Source: Phenylobacterium sp. Root700
GTDB lineage: Bacteria > Pseudomonadota > Alphaproteobacteria > Caulobacterales > Caulobacteraceae
Assembly: GCF_001429025.1 (NCBI RefSeq)
Contig: NZ_LMHT01000034.1
Span: 84,953-148,952, forward strand
Direction: 5' to 3'
Length of the DNA: 64,000 nt
How positions within the stretch are numbered: the first letter of the stretch is position 1; each line of letters starts with the position of its first letter. The notes under the pieces were generated by a model, which was given only the letters and a program-made list of their open reading frames with translations, had not been told where the DNA came from and did not search any database. This document shows positions 57,483-64,000 of the stretch, one piece after another. The position numbers were made by a program, and so were the translations under genes.

Positions 57483-57809
57483 TTAGAACTTCGGCATGCC
57501 CGGAAGGTTCATCCCGGCCAGCGGGCCGGCGGCTTCGCGCATCAGTTCGGATTGCTGGGCGTCGAGCTTGCGCTTGGCGTCGGCGTGGGCGGCGACCAGC
57601 AGGTCGGAGATCACCTCGCCCTCGCCGGGCGCCAGCAGGCTCTCGTCCAGCTCGACGCCGGACAACTCGCCGGTGCCCTTAAGGGTGAGCTTGACCATGC
57701 CGCCGCCGGAGGTGCCCTCGACCACGATCTCGGCGATGCGCGCCTGGGCGTCGGCCAGCTTCTGCTGCATGGCCTGGGCCTGCTTCATGATGGAGCCGAG
57801 ATCTTTCAT
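57483..57809 (-). CDS. ybaB: YbaB/EbfC nucleoid-associated protein
   Basis: The 108-residue protein begins MKDLGSIMKQAQAMQQKLADAQARIAE and contains VEGTSGGGMVKLTLKG near residue 27, the YbaB signature, and ends MNLPGMPKF. It binds DNA as a tweezer-like dimer. The ATG at 57809 is only seven bases from the dnaX stop, so it is co-translated with dnaX, the conserved neighbourhood in bacteria. A longer frame upstream is inside dnaX. Confidence 0.94.
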   Translation of the reverse strand: MKDLGSIMKQAQAMQQKLADAQARIAEIVVEGTSGGGMVKLTLKGTGELSGVELDESLLAPGEGEVISDLLVAAHADAKRKLDAQQSELMREAAGPLAGMNLPGMPKF

Positions 57810-57816
57810 GACAGCC

Positions 57817-59613
57817 TCACTCGTCGTCTTCGTCTTCTTCAGGCGCGTCCGAGATGGACGACGCCTCAGGTAGGGGCAGATTGCGGATGCTGATGACCTC
57901 AGCGCCCGGGAACACTTCACGCACCGCCAGCACGAAGGGGTCGACCTCGACCTCCGCCCGCACCTCGCGCTCCTCGCGCTTTTCCTGCTCCCAGCGGCTC
58001 TCGGCCCCGCCGCCGCCCTGGGCGGCGACCAGCCACGGCTGGCCGGTCCACTCCTTCAGTCGCGCCACCAGCCGCTGGGCCAGGTTGTTCGGCGCGCCGG
58101 GCGCGGGTTCGTATTCCAGCACGCCCGGCCGGAAGCTGATCGGGCGCACATAGCGCTCCACGTCCAGCCGCAGCGCGATCTCGCGCTTCTTCTCCATCAG
58201 GGCGATGACGTCGGCGAAGGACTTCAGCACCGGCGCGGCGTCGCTCACCGCCGGCTGCGGCATGGCGCGAGCCTGGGCGGTGACCCCGCCCCCGCCCATC
58301 GAGGCCGAGACCCCGCCGCCGCCGCCGCCGCCCGACGGCGAGCCGCCAGTCAGGGGTTCGCCCGATTGCAGGCGCTTCAGCGCTTCTTCCGGGCCAGGCA
58401 GGTCGGCGGCGTAGGCCAGCCGGATGATCGCCATGTCGCAGGCCGCCGCGGCGTCCGGCGCGCGGCGAACCTCCTCGTGGGCCTTCAGCAGCATCTGCCA
58501 GATCCGCGACAGATTGCCGGCCGAGACCGCCGCCCCGACCGCGGCCAGCCGTGCGGCCTGTTCCTTGGGCAAGGTCAGGGCCTGCGGGCCGATCGCCTTG
58601 GCGACCGAGGCGCCGTGGGTGTGGTCCAGCAGGTCGAGCATCACCTGGCCCGGCTCAGCGCCGAAATTGTAGAGCGTGCGGAAGGTCGAGATCGCCGAAC
58701 CGCTCTCGCCGCGCATGATCTGCTCGAACAGGCTGATGGTCTGGGCGCGGTCGGCCAGGCCCAGCATGTCGCGGATCGAGGCGGCTGTGACCGTCTGGCC
58801 GGCCTCGGCCTGGACGATCGCCTGGTCCAGCATCGACTGGGCGTCGCGGACCGAGCCTTCGGCGGCGCGCGCGATCAGCAGCATGCCTTCGTTCTCGACC
58901 AGCGCGCCTTCCTTGCCGGCGATCATCTCCAGGTTCTTGACGATCACGTCCGGTTCGACCCGGCGCAGGTCGAAGCGCTGGCAGCGCGAGAGGATCGTCA
59001 CCGGCACCTTGCGGATCTCGGTGGTGGCGAAGATGAACTTGGCGTGGGACGGCGGCTCTTCGAGGGTCTTCAGGAGCGCGTTGAACGCCCCTGTCGAGAG
59101 CATGTGCACCTCATCGATGATGTAGACCTTGTAGCGGGCCTCCACCGGCGCATAACGAACCCCGTCGAGCAGCTCGCGCATGTCGTTGACGCCGGTGCGG
59201 CTGGCGGCGTCGAGCTCCAGCACGTCCATGTGCCGGCCCTCAATGATCGAGCGGCAATGGCGGCCTTCCTCGTTGAGATCGAGGGTCGGCTCGTGGATCG
59301 CGTCGGTTTCGTAGTTCAGTGCCCGGGCCAGCAGGCGCGCGGTCGTGGTCTTGCCGACCCCGCGGACGCCAGTGAGCATGAAGGCATGGGCGATCCGCCC
59401 GCTGGAGAAGGCGTTGCGCAGCGTGCGCACCATCGCCTCCTGACCGAACAGGTCGTCGAAGGTTCGCGGGCGGTACTTCCGCGCGATGACGGTGTAGGCG
59501 GCGGATTGTTCGGCCGGCGCTGCTGCGGCGGCGGGCGCGGCTACGGGCGCCCCGAACATGTCGCTCGTATTGGGATCGCGCTCGAGGGTCTCGGGTTCTT
59601 CTTCGTCAGCCAT
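57817..59613 (-). CDS. dnaX: DNA polymerase III tau/gamma subunit DnaX
   Basis: The 598-residue clamp-loader subunit shows KYRPRTFDDLFGQE near residue 46, Walker A TGVRGVGKTTTARLL near 80, Walker B VYIIDEVHMLS near 163, and the SRC motif TILSRCQRFDLRR near 208. The zinc module is degenerate: where E. coli has four cysteines, this protein reads LNYETD and LNEEGRHCRSI with one. Such reduction is common in alphaproteobacterial DnaX. The C-terminal tail is Gly-rich and acidic (DAPEEDEDDE). It leads ybaB and follows the SRP RNA gene. Confidence 0.95.
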   Translation of the reverse strand: MADEEEPETLERDPNTSDMFGAPVAAPAAAAAPAEQSAAYTVIARKYRPRTFDDLFGQEAMVRTLRNAFSSGRIAHAFMLTGVRGVGKTTTARLLARALNYETDAIHEPTLDLNEEGRHCRSIIEGRHMDVLELDAASRTGVNDMRELLDGVRYAPVEARYKVYIIDEVHMLSTGAFNALLKTLEEPPSHAKFIFATTEIRKVPVTILSRCQRFDLRRVEPDVIVKNLEMIAGKEGALVENEGMLLIARAAEGSVRDAQSMLDQAIVQAEAGQTVTAASIRDMLGLADRAQTISLFEQIMRGESGSAISTFRTLYNFGAEPGQVMLDLLDHTHGASVAKAIGPQALTLPKEQAARLAAVGAAVSAGNLSRIWQMLLKAHEEVRRAPDAAAACDMAIIRLAYAADLPGPEEALKRLQSGEPLTGGSPSGGGGGGGVSASMGGGGVTAQARAMPQPAVSDAAPVLKSFADVIALMEKKREIALRLDVERYVRPISFRPGVLEYEPAPGAPNNLAQRLVARLKEWTGQPWLVAAQGGGGAESRWEQEKREEREVRAEVEVDPFVLAVREVFPGAEVISIRNLPLPEASSISDAPEEDEDDE

Positions 59614-59643
59614 TGGCGCCCGAGGATTGAGGCTGGAACCCTA

Positions 59644-59757
59644 GGGGGTTCTGGGTGGAGACCGGACAACGACCCGGAGCAAAACTCGTTGCGGCTGCTT
59701 CCTTCCGGACCTGACCGGTTTGGCGAGGCGTCCGCCCATCGCCCGATCTCCGCCCCC
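59644..59757 (-). ncRNA. ffs: Signal recognition particle RNA (4.5S)
   Basis: The minus strand carries the conserved core GGTCAGGTCCGGAAGGAAGC at 59696-59715, that is the apical hairpin that binds Ffh. The ends GGGGGCGGAGA and TCTCCACCCAGAACCCCC pair to close the molecule at about 114 bases. It lies 31 bases upstream of dnaX on the same strand, a common arrangement. Confidence 0.93.
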
Positions 59758-59812
59758 TATATCGCGGCCTTGAGGCTCGCGCGCAAGCGGCAGCAGAGCT
59801 ACAACTCCGCAC

Positions 59813-60742
59813 ATGCCTCTTTCCGCCTTCCAGAACACCTTCGCCGGCAACCCTTTGAACCGCGCCAGCGAAAGACGCGGCGACGCCTCTTGGCTGGCCG
59901 AAAAGCTCGCCTCGTCCGAATCGCTGGCCGTCGCGGTCTGGAACGGGAAGCCGTTCGTGGAGAACGCCAAGGACGGCGGGGTGCAGATCGCCTATCTGCC
60001 GGCCAGGATGGCCGAGGAGCTCTCCGGCGGCCCCGAAAGGCTGCTGTTCCTGGGGCTATGGCAGGAAACCGCGGTGTTCGCGGTCGACCTGGAGGGCGGG
60101 GCCGACCCCGCCGACGGCCCACTCGCCGGGCTCGGCCGTTTCGAGGATCTGCGGGCCATGGCCCTACGGCTGCCGGCCACCGACGCGGCGATCATGTCCA
60201 CCGCCAAGCAGATGTTCGAATGGCGCCGCCGCCATCGCCACTGCGCCTCCTGCGGCGAACAGACAAATGTTGTGGACGGCGGCTGGAAACGCGCCTGCCC
60301 GGCCTGCAACGTCGAGCATTTCCCGCGCACCGACCCAGTGGTGATCATGCTGGCCGTGCATGAGGACCGCTGCATGCTGGGCCGCCAGGAGATCTGGCCG
60401 GCGGGCATGTTCTCGGCCCTGGCCGGCTTCCTGGAGCCCGGCGAGAGCATCGAGGAGGCCTGCGCCCGCGAGCTGGAGGAAGAGGCTGGCCTGAAGACCG
60501 TCTCGGTCGCCTATCACTCGACCCAGCCCTGGCCCTATCCGTCGTCGCTGATGATCGGCCTGATCGCCCAGGTCGAAAACGACGAGGCGACACCCGACCA
60601 GACCGAGCTGTCGGAGGTCCGCTGGTTCACCAAGCCCGAGGCCCGCGACCTGCTGGCCGGCAAGATCGAGGGCACCTTCGCCCCCGGCGCCATGGCCATC
60701 GCCCACCAGCTGCTGAAAGCCTGGGCGGAAAGCGCCGACTAG
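59813..60742 (+). CDS. nudC: NAD(H) pyrophosphatase / RNA decapping hydrolase NudC
   Basis: The 309-residue Nudix enzyme cleaves NADH and removes NAD caps from RNA. A zinc ribbon (CASC near residue 144, CPAC near 162), the Nudix box GFLEPGESIEEACARELEEEAG near residue 204 and the NudC-specific STQPWPYPSSLM near 238 are all intact. The N-terminal domain (MPLSAFQNTFAGNPLNR) is the usual regulatory part. It diverges from the SRP RNA gene across about 55 bases. Confidence 0.96.
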   Translation: MPLSAFQNTFAGNPLNRASERRGDASWLAEKLASSESLAVAVWNGKPFVENAKDGGVQIAYLPARMAEELSGGPERLLFLGLWQETAVFAVDLEGGADPADGPLAGLGRFEDLRAMALRLPATDAAIMSTAKQMFEWRRRHRHCASCGEQTNVVDGGWKRACPACNVEHFPRTDPVVIMLAVHEDRCMLGRQEIWPAGMFSALAGFLEPGESIEEACARELEEEAGLKTVSVAYHSTQPWPYPSSLMIGLIAQVENDEATPDQTELSEVRWFTKPEARDLLAGKIEGTFAPGAMAIAHQLLKAWAESAD

Positions 60743-60744
60743 AT

Positions 60745-60920
60745 CTCAAGATCCCCCCGCTAGGGAGGATCACCGAAAATCCCTCTCCCTCGGGAGAGGT
60801 TAGGTGAGGGGGCCGCGCAAGCGGCGCTCTACTGACGACCGTTCAGCGCGTCGGTAAGGCCTCAAGACCCGTCACCCTGCCTCTCCCCGGCGGGGAGAGG
60901 AGAAGAAAGGCGGGGAGATC
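60745..60920. repeat. G/C-rich intergenic repeat of another type
   Basis: The gap between convergent nudC and the barstar-like gene contains CCTCTCCC-TC-GGGAGAGG (60782-60799), GTTAGGTGAGGGGG, and CCTCTCCCCGGCGGGGAGAGG near its right end. The arms are palindromes of the 'CTCTCCC' type, unlike the CCCCCGCTGGGGG class elsewhere in the window. I saw no second full copy. Confidence 0.6.
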
Positions 60921-60923
60921 CCC

Positions 60924-61223
60924 CTAGGCCACCTTCAGCACGACCTCGGAATCATCCCCGCGACGGGTGCGGCGCTCCAGGCGCGCCTGGCCGATCGCGT
61001 TGGACAGCCGCTCGGCGAACGCCCGGACCTCGGGGTTCGTCGCGCCGTTGACCGTGATCATGTAGGGCGGCGACAGCTCGCTCATCGTCCCGAACACCAT
61101 CGAGTCCACGAAGGCCTCGATGGACGAGCCGTGACCCGGCAGGGCCAGGATCGCCTCCTGCAACACCCTGCCGAATTCCTTGGGATTGCGGCAGGCCGCG
61201 ACGTCGATCTCGATACGTTTCAT
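60924..61223 (-). CDS. Small barstar-like or unknown protein
   Basis: The 99-residue product begins MKRIEIDVAACRNPKEFGRVLQEAILALPGHG and continues SSIEAFVDSM...; the start I..D....(K..F...LQ..).LP..G..(I.AF.D) recalls barstar-type RNase inhibitors, but the rest (TVNGATNPEVRAFAERLSNAIGQAR) is not diagnostic. No RNase partner is near. It follows pheA at once (its ATG overlaps the region of the pheA stop), so it is probably co-transcribed. Confidence 0.7.
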   Translation of the reverse strand: MKRIEIDVAACRNPKEFGRVLQEAILALPGHGSSIEAFVDSMVFGTMSELSPPYMITVNGATNPEVRAFAERLSNAIGQARLERRTRRGDDSEVVLKVA

Positions 61224-61224
61224 C

Positions 61225-62070
61225 TTAGCCACGCGACCTGAAGGGATCGGCTGGATAGACGCCGAGAATCTCAAAGCGCTCGGAGAAGAACCGCAGCTCC
61301 TCCAGCGCCAGCGCCAGATCGCGATCCTCTGGCCGGCCGTCGACCTCGGCGTAGAAGAAGGTCGCGGTGAAGGCGCCGTTCTCCATATAGCTCTCCAGCT
61401 TGGTCATGTTCACGCCATTGGTCGCGAACCCGCCCAGCGCCTTATAGAGCGCGGCCGGCAGGTTGCGGACCCGGAAGATGAAGCTGGTCACGCACGGGGT
61501 GGTGAACGGCGGCGGCGGCGGTTCCTTGTCGGCCGTCATCACCAGGAAGCGGGTGGTGTTGTTGTGCTCGTCCTCGATGTCGCGGGCGACGATCTCCAGG
61601 CCGTAGAGCTCGGCGGCCAGGGCCGGCGAGACGGCGCCGCGCGTCGGGTCGGGATTTTCCGACAGCAGCTTGGCGGCGAGCGCGGTGTCGCCCACCGGCA
61701 CGGTCTTCAGTCCCATGCGGCGCAGCGACTTGCGGCATTGGCCCAGCGCGATCGGCATGGAGGCGACGGTCTTCACGTCCTCCAGTTTCACGCCGGGATT
61801 GACCATCAGCTGGAAGTGGATCGGCTTGAATCGCTCGCCGATGATCTTCAGCCCCGAGGACGGCAGCAGGTGGTGCACGTCGGCGACCCGGCCGGCGATC
61901 GAGTTTTCCACCGGAATCATGCCGAGCTGGCAGTCGCCGTTCTTCACCGCGTCGAACGCTTCCTCGAAGGCGGCGTGGGGCACGGGCTCCATGTCTGGAA
62001 AGGCCGCGACGCAAGCCTCATGGCTATTGGCGCCGAGCTCGCCCTGGAAGGCGATCCGTCCCTTGGTCAT
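61225..62070 (-). CDS. pheA: Prephenate dehydratase
   Basis: The 281-residue enzyme converts prephenate to phenylpyruvate in phenylalanine synthesis. The catalytic part shows GRIAFQGELGANSHEAC at the N-terminus, GMIPVENSIAGRVADVHHLL near 50, and the TRF motif in HNNTTRFLVM near 170. The C-terminal ACT domain (TSFIFRVRNLPAALYKALGGFATNGVNMTKLES in parts) binds phenylalanine for feedback. There is no chorismate mutase domain. It overlaps kdsB by four bases. Confidence 0.96.
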   Translation of the reverse strand: MTKGRIAFQGELGANSHEACVAAFPDMEPVPHAAFEEAFDAVKNGDCQLGMIPVENSIAGRVADVHHLLPSSGLKIIGERFKPIHFQLMVNPGVKLEDVKTVASMPIALGQCRKSLRRMGLKTVPVGDTALAAKLLSENPDPTRGAVSPALAAELYGLEIVARDIEDEHNNTTRFLVMTADKEPPPPPFTTPCVTSFIFRVRNLPAALYKALGGFATNGVNMTKLESYMENGAFTATFFYAEVDGRPEDRDLALALEELRFFSERFEILGVYPADPFRSRG

Positions 62071-62804
62071 GAAGTCTTCCTTGCGTGGGCCCGGGCCCGT
62101 TCGAGATCTGCGGGGTTATCGACGGAGATGGGCGCTTCGTCGATGACGCTCGCCCAAATGGACATGCCAAGCTCCAGCGCGCGCAACTGCTCCAGCCGCT
62201 CGCGCAGCTCCAGCGGCGAGGGCTGGGCGGCGGTGAAGCGCAATAGCGCCTCGCGGCGATAGCCATAGACGCCATGGTGCAGCCAGACCGGCGCGTCGCC
62301 ATAGAGCACCGAGCGGGTGAAATAGAGCGCCCGCGCGCTGCGGCCGTCCGGCGCCATCGCGGCCACGACCTTGGGAATGTCGGGATTGGTGCGCTCAGCG
62401 GGGTCGGCCTCGGCCACCATCACCGTGGAGATATCGCAGGTGGGCTGGTCGGCCAGCAGCCGGGCGGTCGCCGCGACCACGCTGGGCGCCAGAAAGGGAA
62501 TGTCGCCTTGCAGGTTGATGACCACGTCGTGATCGCCGGCCGGATCGAGCTCGTTCAGGGCCGCGACGATGCGGTCCGAGCCCGACGGCAGATCAGGATC
62601 GGTGAGCACCGCCACGCCGCCCGCGGCGCGGACCGCCTCGACGATCTCGATATCGCCGGCCGCGACGGCCACCGGGCCGATATTCGCCGCTTGCGCTTGG
62701 CGCAGCACACGGACGATCATCGGTACGCCATTGATGTCCGCCAAGGGCTTGCCGGGCAGACGGGTGGCGGCCATTCGGGCCGGGATAAGGACGATCGGTT
62801 TCAT
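62067..62804 (-). CDS. kdsB: CMP-KDO synthetase KdsB
   Basis: The 245-residue enzyme activates KDO as CMP-KDO for lipopolysaccharide core synthesis. Signatures are IPARMAATRLPGKPL at the N-terminus, TDPDLPSGSDRIVAAL near 69, VVINLQGDIPFL near 95 and HHGVYGYRREALLRF near 172. Length and motifs are standard. It leads pheA by a four-base overlap and diverges from the cytochrome c gene. Confidence 0.96.
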   Translation of the reverse strand: MKPIVLIPARMAATRLPGKPLADINGVPMIVRVLRQAQAANIGPVAVAAGDIEIVEAVRAAGGVAVLTDPDLPSGSDRIVAALNELDPAGDHDVVINLQGDIPFLAPSVVAATARLLADQPTCDISTVMVAEADPAERTNPDIPKVVAAMAPDGRSARALYFTRSVLYGDAPVWLHHGVYGYRREALLRFTAAQPSPLELRERLEQLRALELGMSIWASVIDEAPISVDNPADLERARAHARKTS

Positions 62805-62941
62805 GAGACCCCGGAGCGACCAACTGGCCGGTTGCGCGGGCGGCGGTAGCGTGTAAGAGAGCCGGGCGCAATAAGGGGCGGGGATTCCCGCGCTTCCGTC
62901 AGCCCAAGTGGCTGACCGTTGAGAGGGCCGATTTAAGGACT

Positions 62942-63634
62942 ATGAGCGACCTTACGTTCAACAAAGTCGCTGGCGCTGTGCTGGCGACCGGTCTGGCCAT
63001 CGTCGGCCTTCGTGAAATTTCGACGGGCGTTTTCGCGCCTCATGAGGTCGAAAAGCCTGGCTACGCCATCGAGGTCGCCGAAGAGGCGAGCGCGGGCGGC
63101 GCGGTTGTCGAAGCCCCGATCGATTGGGGCACGGTGCTGCCGGTGGCTGATGTGAAGGCCGGCGAAGCCGTCTTCGCAAAGTGCAAATCCTGCCACACGA
63201 TCGACGCCGGCGGCCCGAACGGGACCGGCCCGAACCTGCATGGCACGCTCGGCAAGAAGCCCGGCACCCATCCCGGCTTCGCCTACTCGCCCGCCATGGT
63301 CGAGCACGGCAACAAGGTCGGCGTCTGGGGCTACGAGGAGATCTCGGAGTTCATCAAGGCTCCGCAGAAGCACGTCTCCGGCACCAAGATGACCTTCGTC
63401 GGTCTGAAGAAGCCGGAAGATCGCATCGCCGTGATCGCCTATCTGCACAGCGAAGGCTCCACCCTGCCCTTCCCGGCGCCGAACCCGGCCGCGGCTGCGG
63501 CCCCGGCGGCTCCCGCCGACGGCGCAGCGGCTCCGGCCGCCGCGGCTGAAGGCGCTGCTGCTCCGGCGGCTGGCGCGGCTCCTGCTGCTGCTGCTGCGGC
63601 TCCCGCCGCCGCGGCTCCGGCGGCTAAGCACTAA
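62942..63634 (+). CDS. Membrane-anchored class I cytochrome c (CycM-like)
   Basis: The 230-residue protein has one N-terminal helix (about residues 7-25), an uncleaved anchor. The heme site is CKSCH near residue 81, GPNLHGTLGKKPGTHPGFAYS follows, and the axial methionine is in SGTKMTFVGLKKPEDR. This fits the CycM/cytochrome c552 type that carries electrons from the bc1 complex to the cytochrome oxidase. The last about 55 residues are almost only Ala, Pro and Gly, an unusual tail that ends in AAKH. Confidence 0.93.
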   Translation: MSDLTFNKVAGAVLATGLAIVGLREISTGVFAPHEVEKPGYAIEVAEEASAGGAVVEAPIDWGTVLPVADVKAGEAVFAKCKSCHTIDAGGPNGTGPNLHGTLGKKPGTHPGFAYSPAMVEHGNKVGVWGYEEISEFIKAPQKHVSGTKMTFVGLKKPEDRIAVIAYLHSEGSTLPFPAPNPAAAAAPAAPADGAAAPAAAAEGAAAPAAGAAPAAAAAAPAAAAPAAKH

Positions 63635-63638
63635 TCAT

Positions 63639-64000
63639 CTAAGGGCGGCGATAGGCGGTGGGTTCGCCCACCCCCGCCGCGACGTAACGGGCCCTTGTCT
63701 GCGACAAGGGCTCGATTGCTGTAGCCATATGGTGCGCGTTGGCGTGGATGATCCGCTCGGCGTCCAGCATCATCGCCACATGCCCCTTCCAGAACACCAG
63801 ATCGCCGCGCCGCAGGTCGCCGGGCTCCACGGCCTGTCCCAGCTTCTCCTGCTGGTCGGTGTCGCGCGGATAGGCCTGGCCGCAGGCCAGCAGCGCCTGC
63901 TGGGTCAGGCCTGAGCAATCCAGTCCCAGGCTCTCACGCCCGCCCCACAGATAGGGCGCGCCCAGGAATTGTTCGGCCACCGCCGCCGGATCGCTCTGGA
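63639..64000 (-). CDS. NlpC/P60 (C40) peptidase, C-terminal part, truncated by the window edge
   Basis: The frame is open to the window end; the first full codon is at 63998. The visible 120 residues read DPAAVAEQFLGAPYLWGGRES, then LGLDCSGLTQQALLACG with the catalytic cysteine, RRGDLVFWKGHVAMMLDAERIIHANAHH with the histidines, and end TAYRRP. These are the Cys and His of the C40 family that cut peptidoglycan stem peptides. A GTG at 63980 might be taken as a start, but the motif continues upstream, so the gene extends beyond the window. Confidence 0.9.
   Translation of the reverse strand, partial: QSDPAAVAEQFLGAPYLWGGRESLGLDCSGLTQQALLACGQAYPRDTDQQEKLGQAVEPGDLRRGDLVFWKGHVAMMLDAERIIHANAHHMATAIEPLSQTRARYVAAGVGEPTAYRRP

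Noticed and set aside
1-64000. CRISPR arrays, restriction systems, toxin-antitoxin pairs or prophage genes
   Set aside because: No regularly spaced identical repeats, Cas, methylase/endonuclease, toxin or phage structural motifs were found; the barstar-like protein has no RNase partner nearby.

Overview
The window is high-GC DNA with tightly packed genes, and its gene content points to an alphaproteobacterium of the family Caulobacteraceae (Caulobacter/Phenylobacterium type). The main indicators are a CpdR-type single-domain response regulator, a DUF1013 (TrcR-type) cell-cycle protein, a DgcA-like diguanylate cyclase beside purEK, large tandem TonB-dependent receptors and a PEPxxWA-CTERM protein. 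Many starts are GTG or TTG, and several intergenic gaps hold palindromic G/C-rich repeat copies. I see no CRISPR array, prophage, integrase or insertion sequence.

Layout. 1-6.8 kb: the end of motA, purEK, a diguanylate cyclase, two small DUF465 proteins, ubiX, a trcR-like gene, a small lipoprotein and a methyltransferase. 6.9-10.4 kb: an operon of CoA ligase, flavin reductase and RibB with a degenerate RibA half. 10.6-13.0 kb: an ECF42-type sigma-factor operon (double DUF1428 protein, DGPF protein, sigma factor) with its likely own promoter. 13-20.3 kb: acyl-CoA dehydrogenase, MATE exporter, amino-acid permease, DUF885 hydrolase, TetR regulator. 20.4-22.8 kb: a PlcP-like phosphoesterase and a lipid glycosyltransferase carrying an unexpected TetR DNA-binding segment. 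22.8-26.8 kb: a hydrolase-OsmC fusion and a divergent arsenic locus (arsR-arsC-acr3 / arsH). 26.8-32.2 kb: phosphate and phosphonate uptake (PstS, phosphate porin, PhnCDE). 32.2-36.3 kb: GNAT, hydrolase, then ornithine decarboxylase and a deoxyhypusine-synthase-like enzyme (polyamines). 36.4-44.8 kb: acid phosphatase, methyltransferase, molybdoenzyme with cytochrome b561, thioesterase, hydrolase, Ala-rich lipoprotein, mnmC. 44.9-51.5 kb: two paralogous TonB-dependent receptors. 51.5-56.2 kb: an AT-rich regulatory gap, a frameshifted PEP-CTERM gene, tRNA-Val, cpdR, N-formylglutamate amidohydrolase and an ArsR/AHSA1 module. 56.2-64 kb: ffs-dnaX-ybaB-recR, nudC, pheA-kdsB, a membrane cytochrome c and the end of an NlpC/P60 gene.

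A recurring theme is phosphate limitation. Membrane-lipid remodelling (plcP-agt type), a phosphate porin with PstS, PhnCDE and a secreted class A acid phosphatase lie within about 17 kb. Upstream of plcP I see an 11/14 match to a Pho box. Upstream of the porin-pstS pair I see four GTCAC-type half-sites at an exact 22-bp period, which would fit PhoB control.

The points most worth a second look are the in-frame TetR-glycosyltransferase chimera and its palindromic operator, the ECF42 operon with its own promoter and duplicated DUF1428 protein, the 22-bp periodic half-site array, the frameshifted PEP-CTERM gene with its palindrome-rich AT-rich promoter region, and the ornithine decarboxylase leader.
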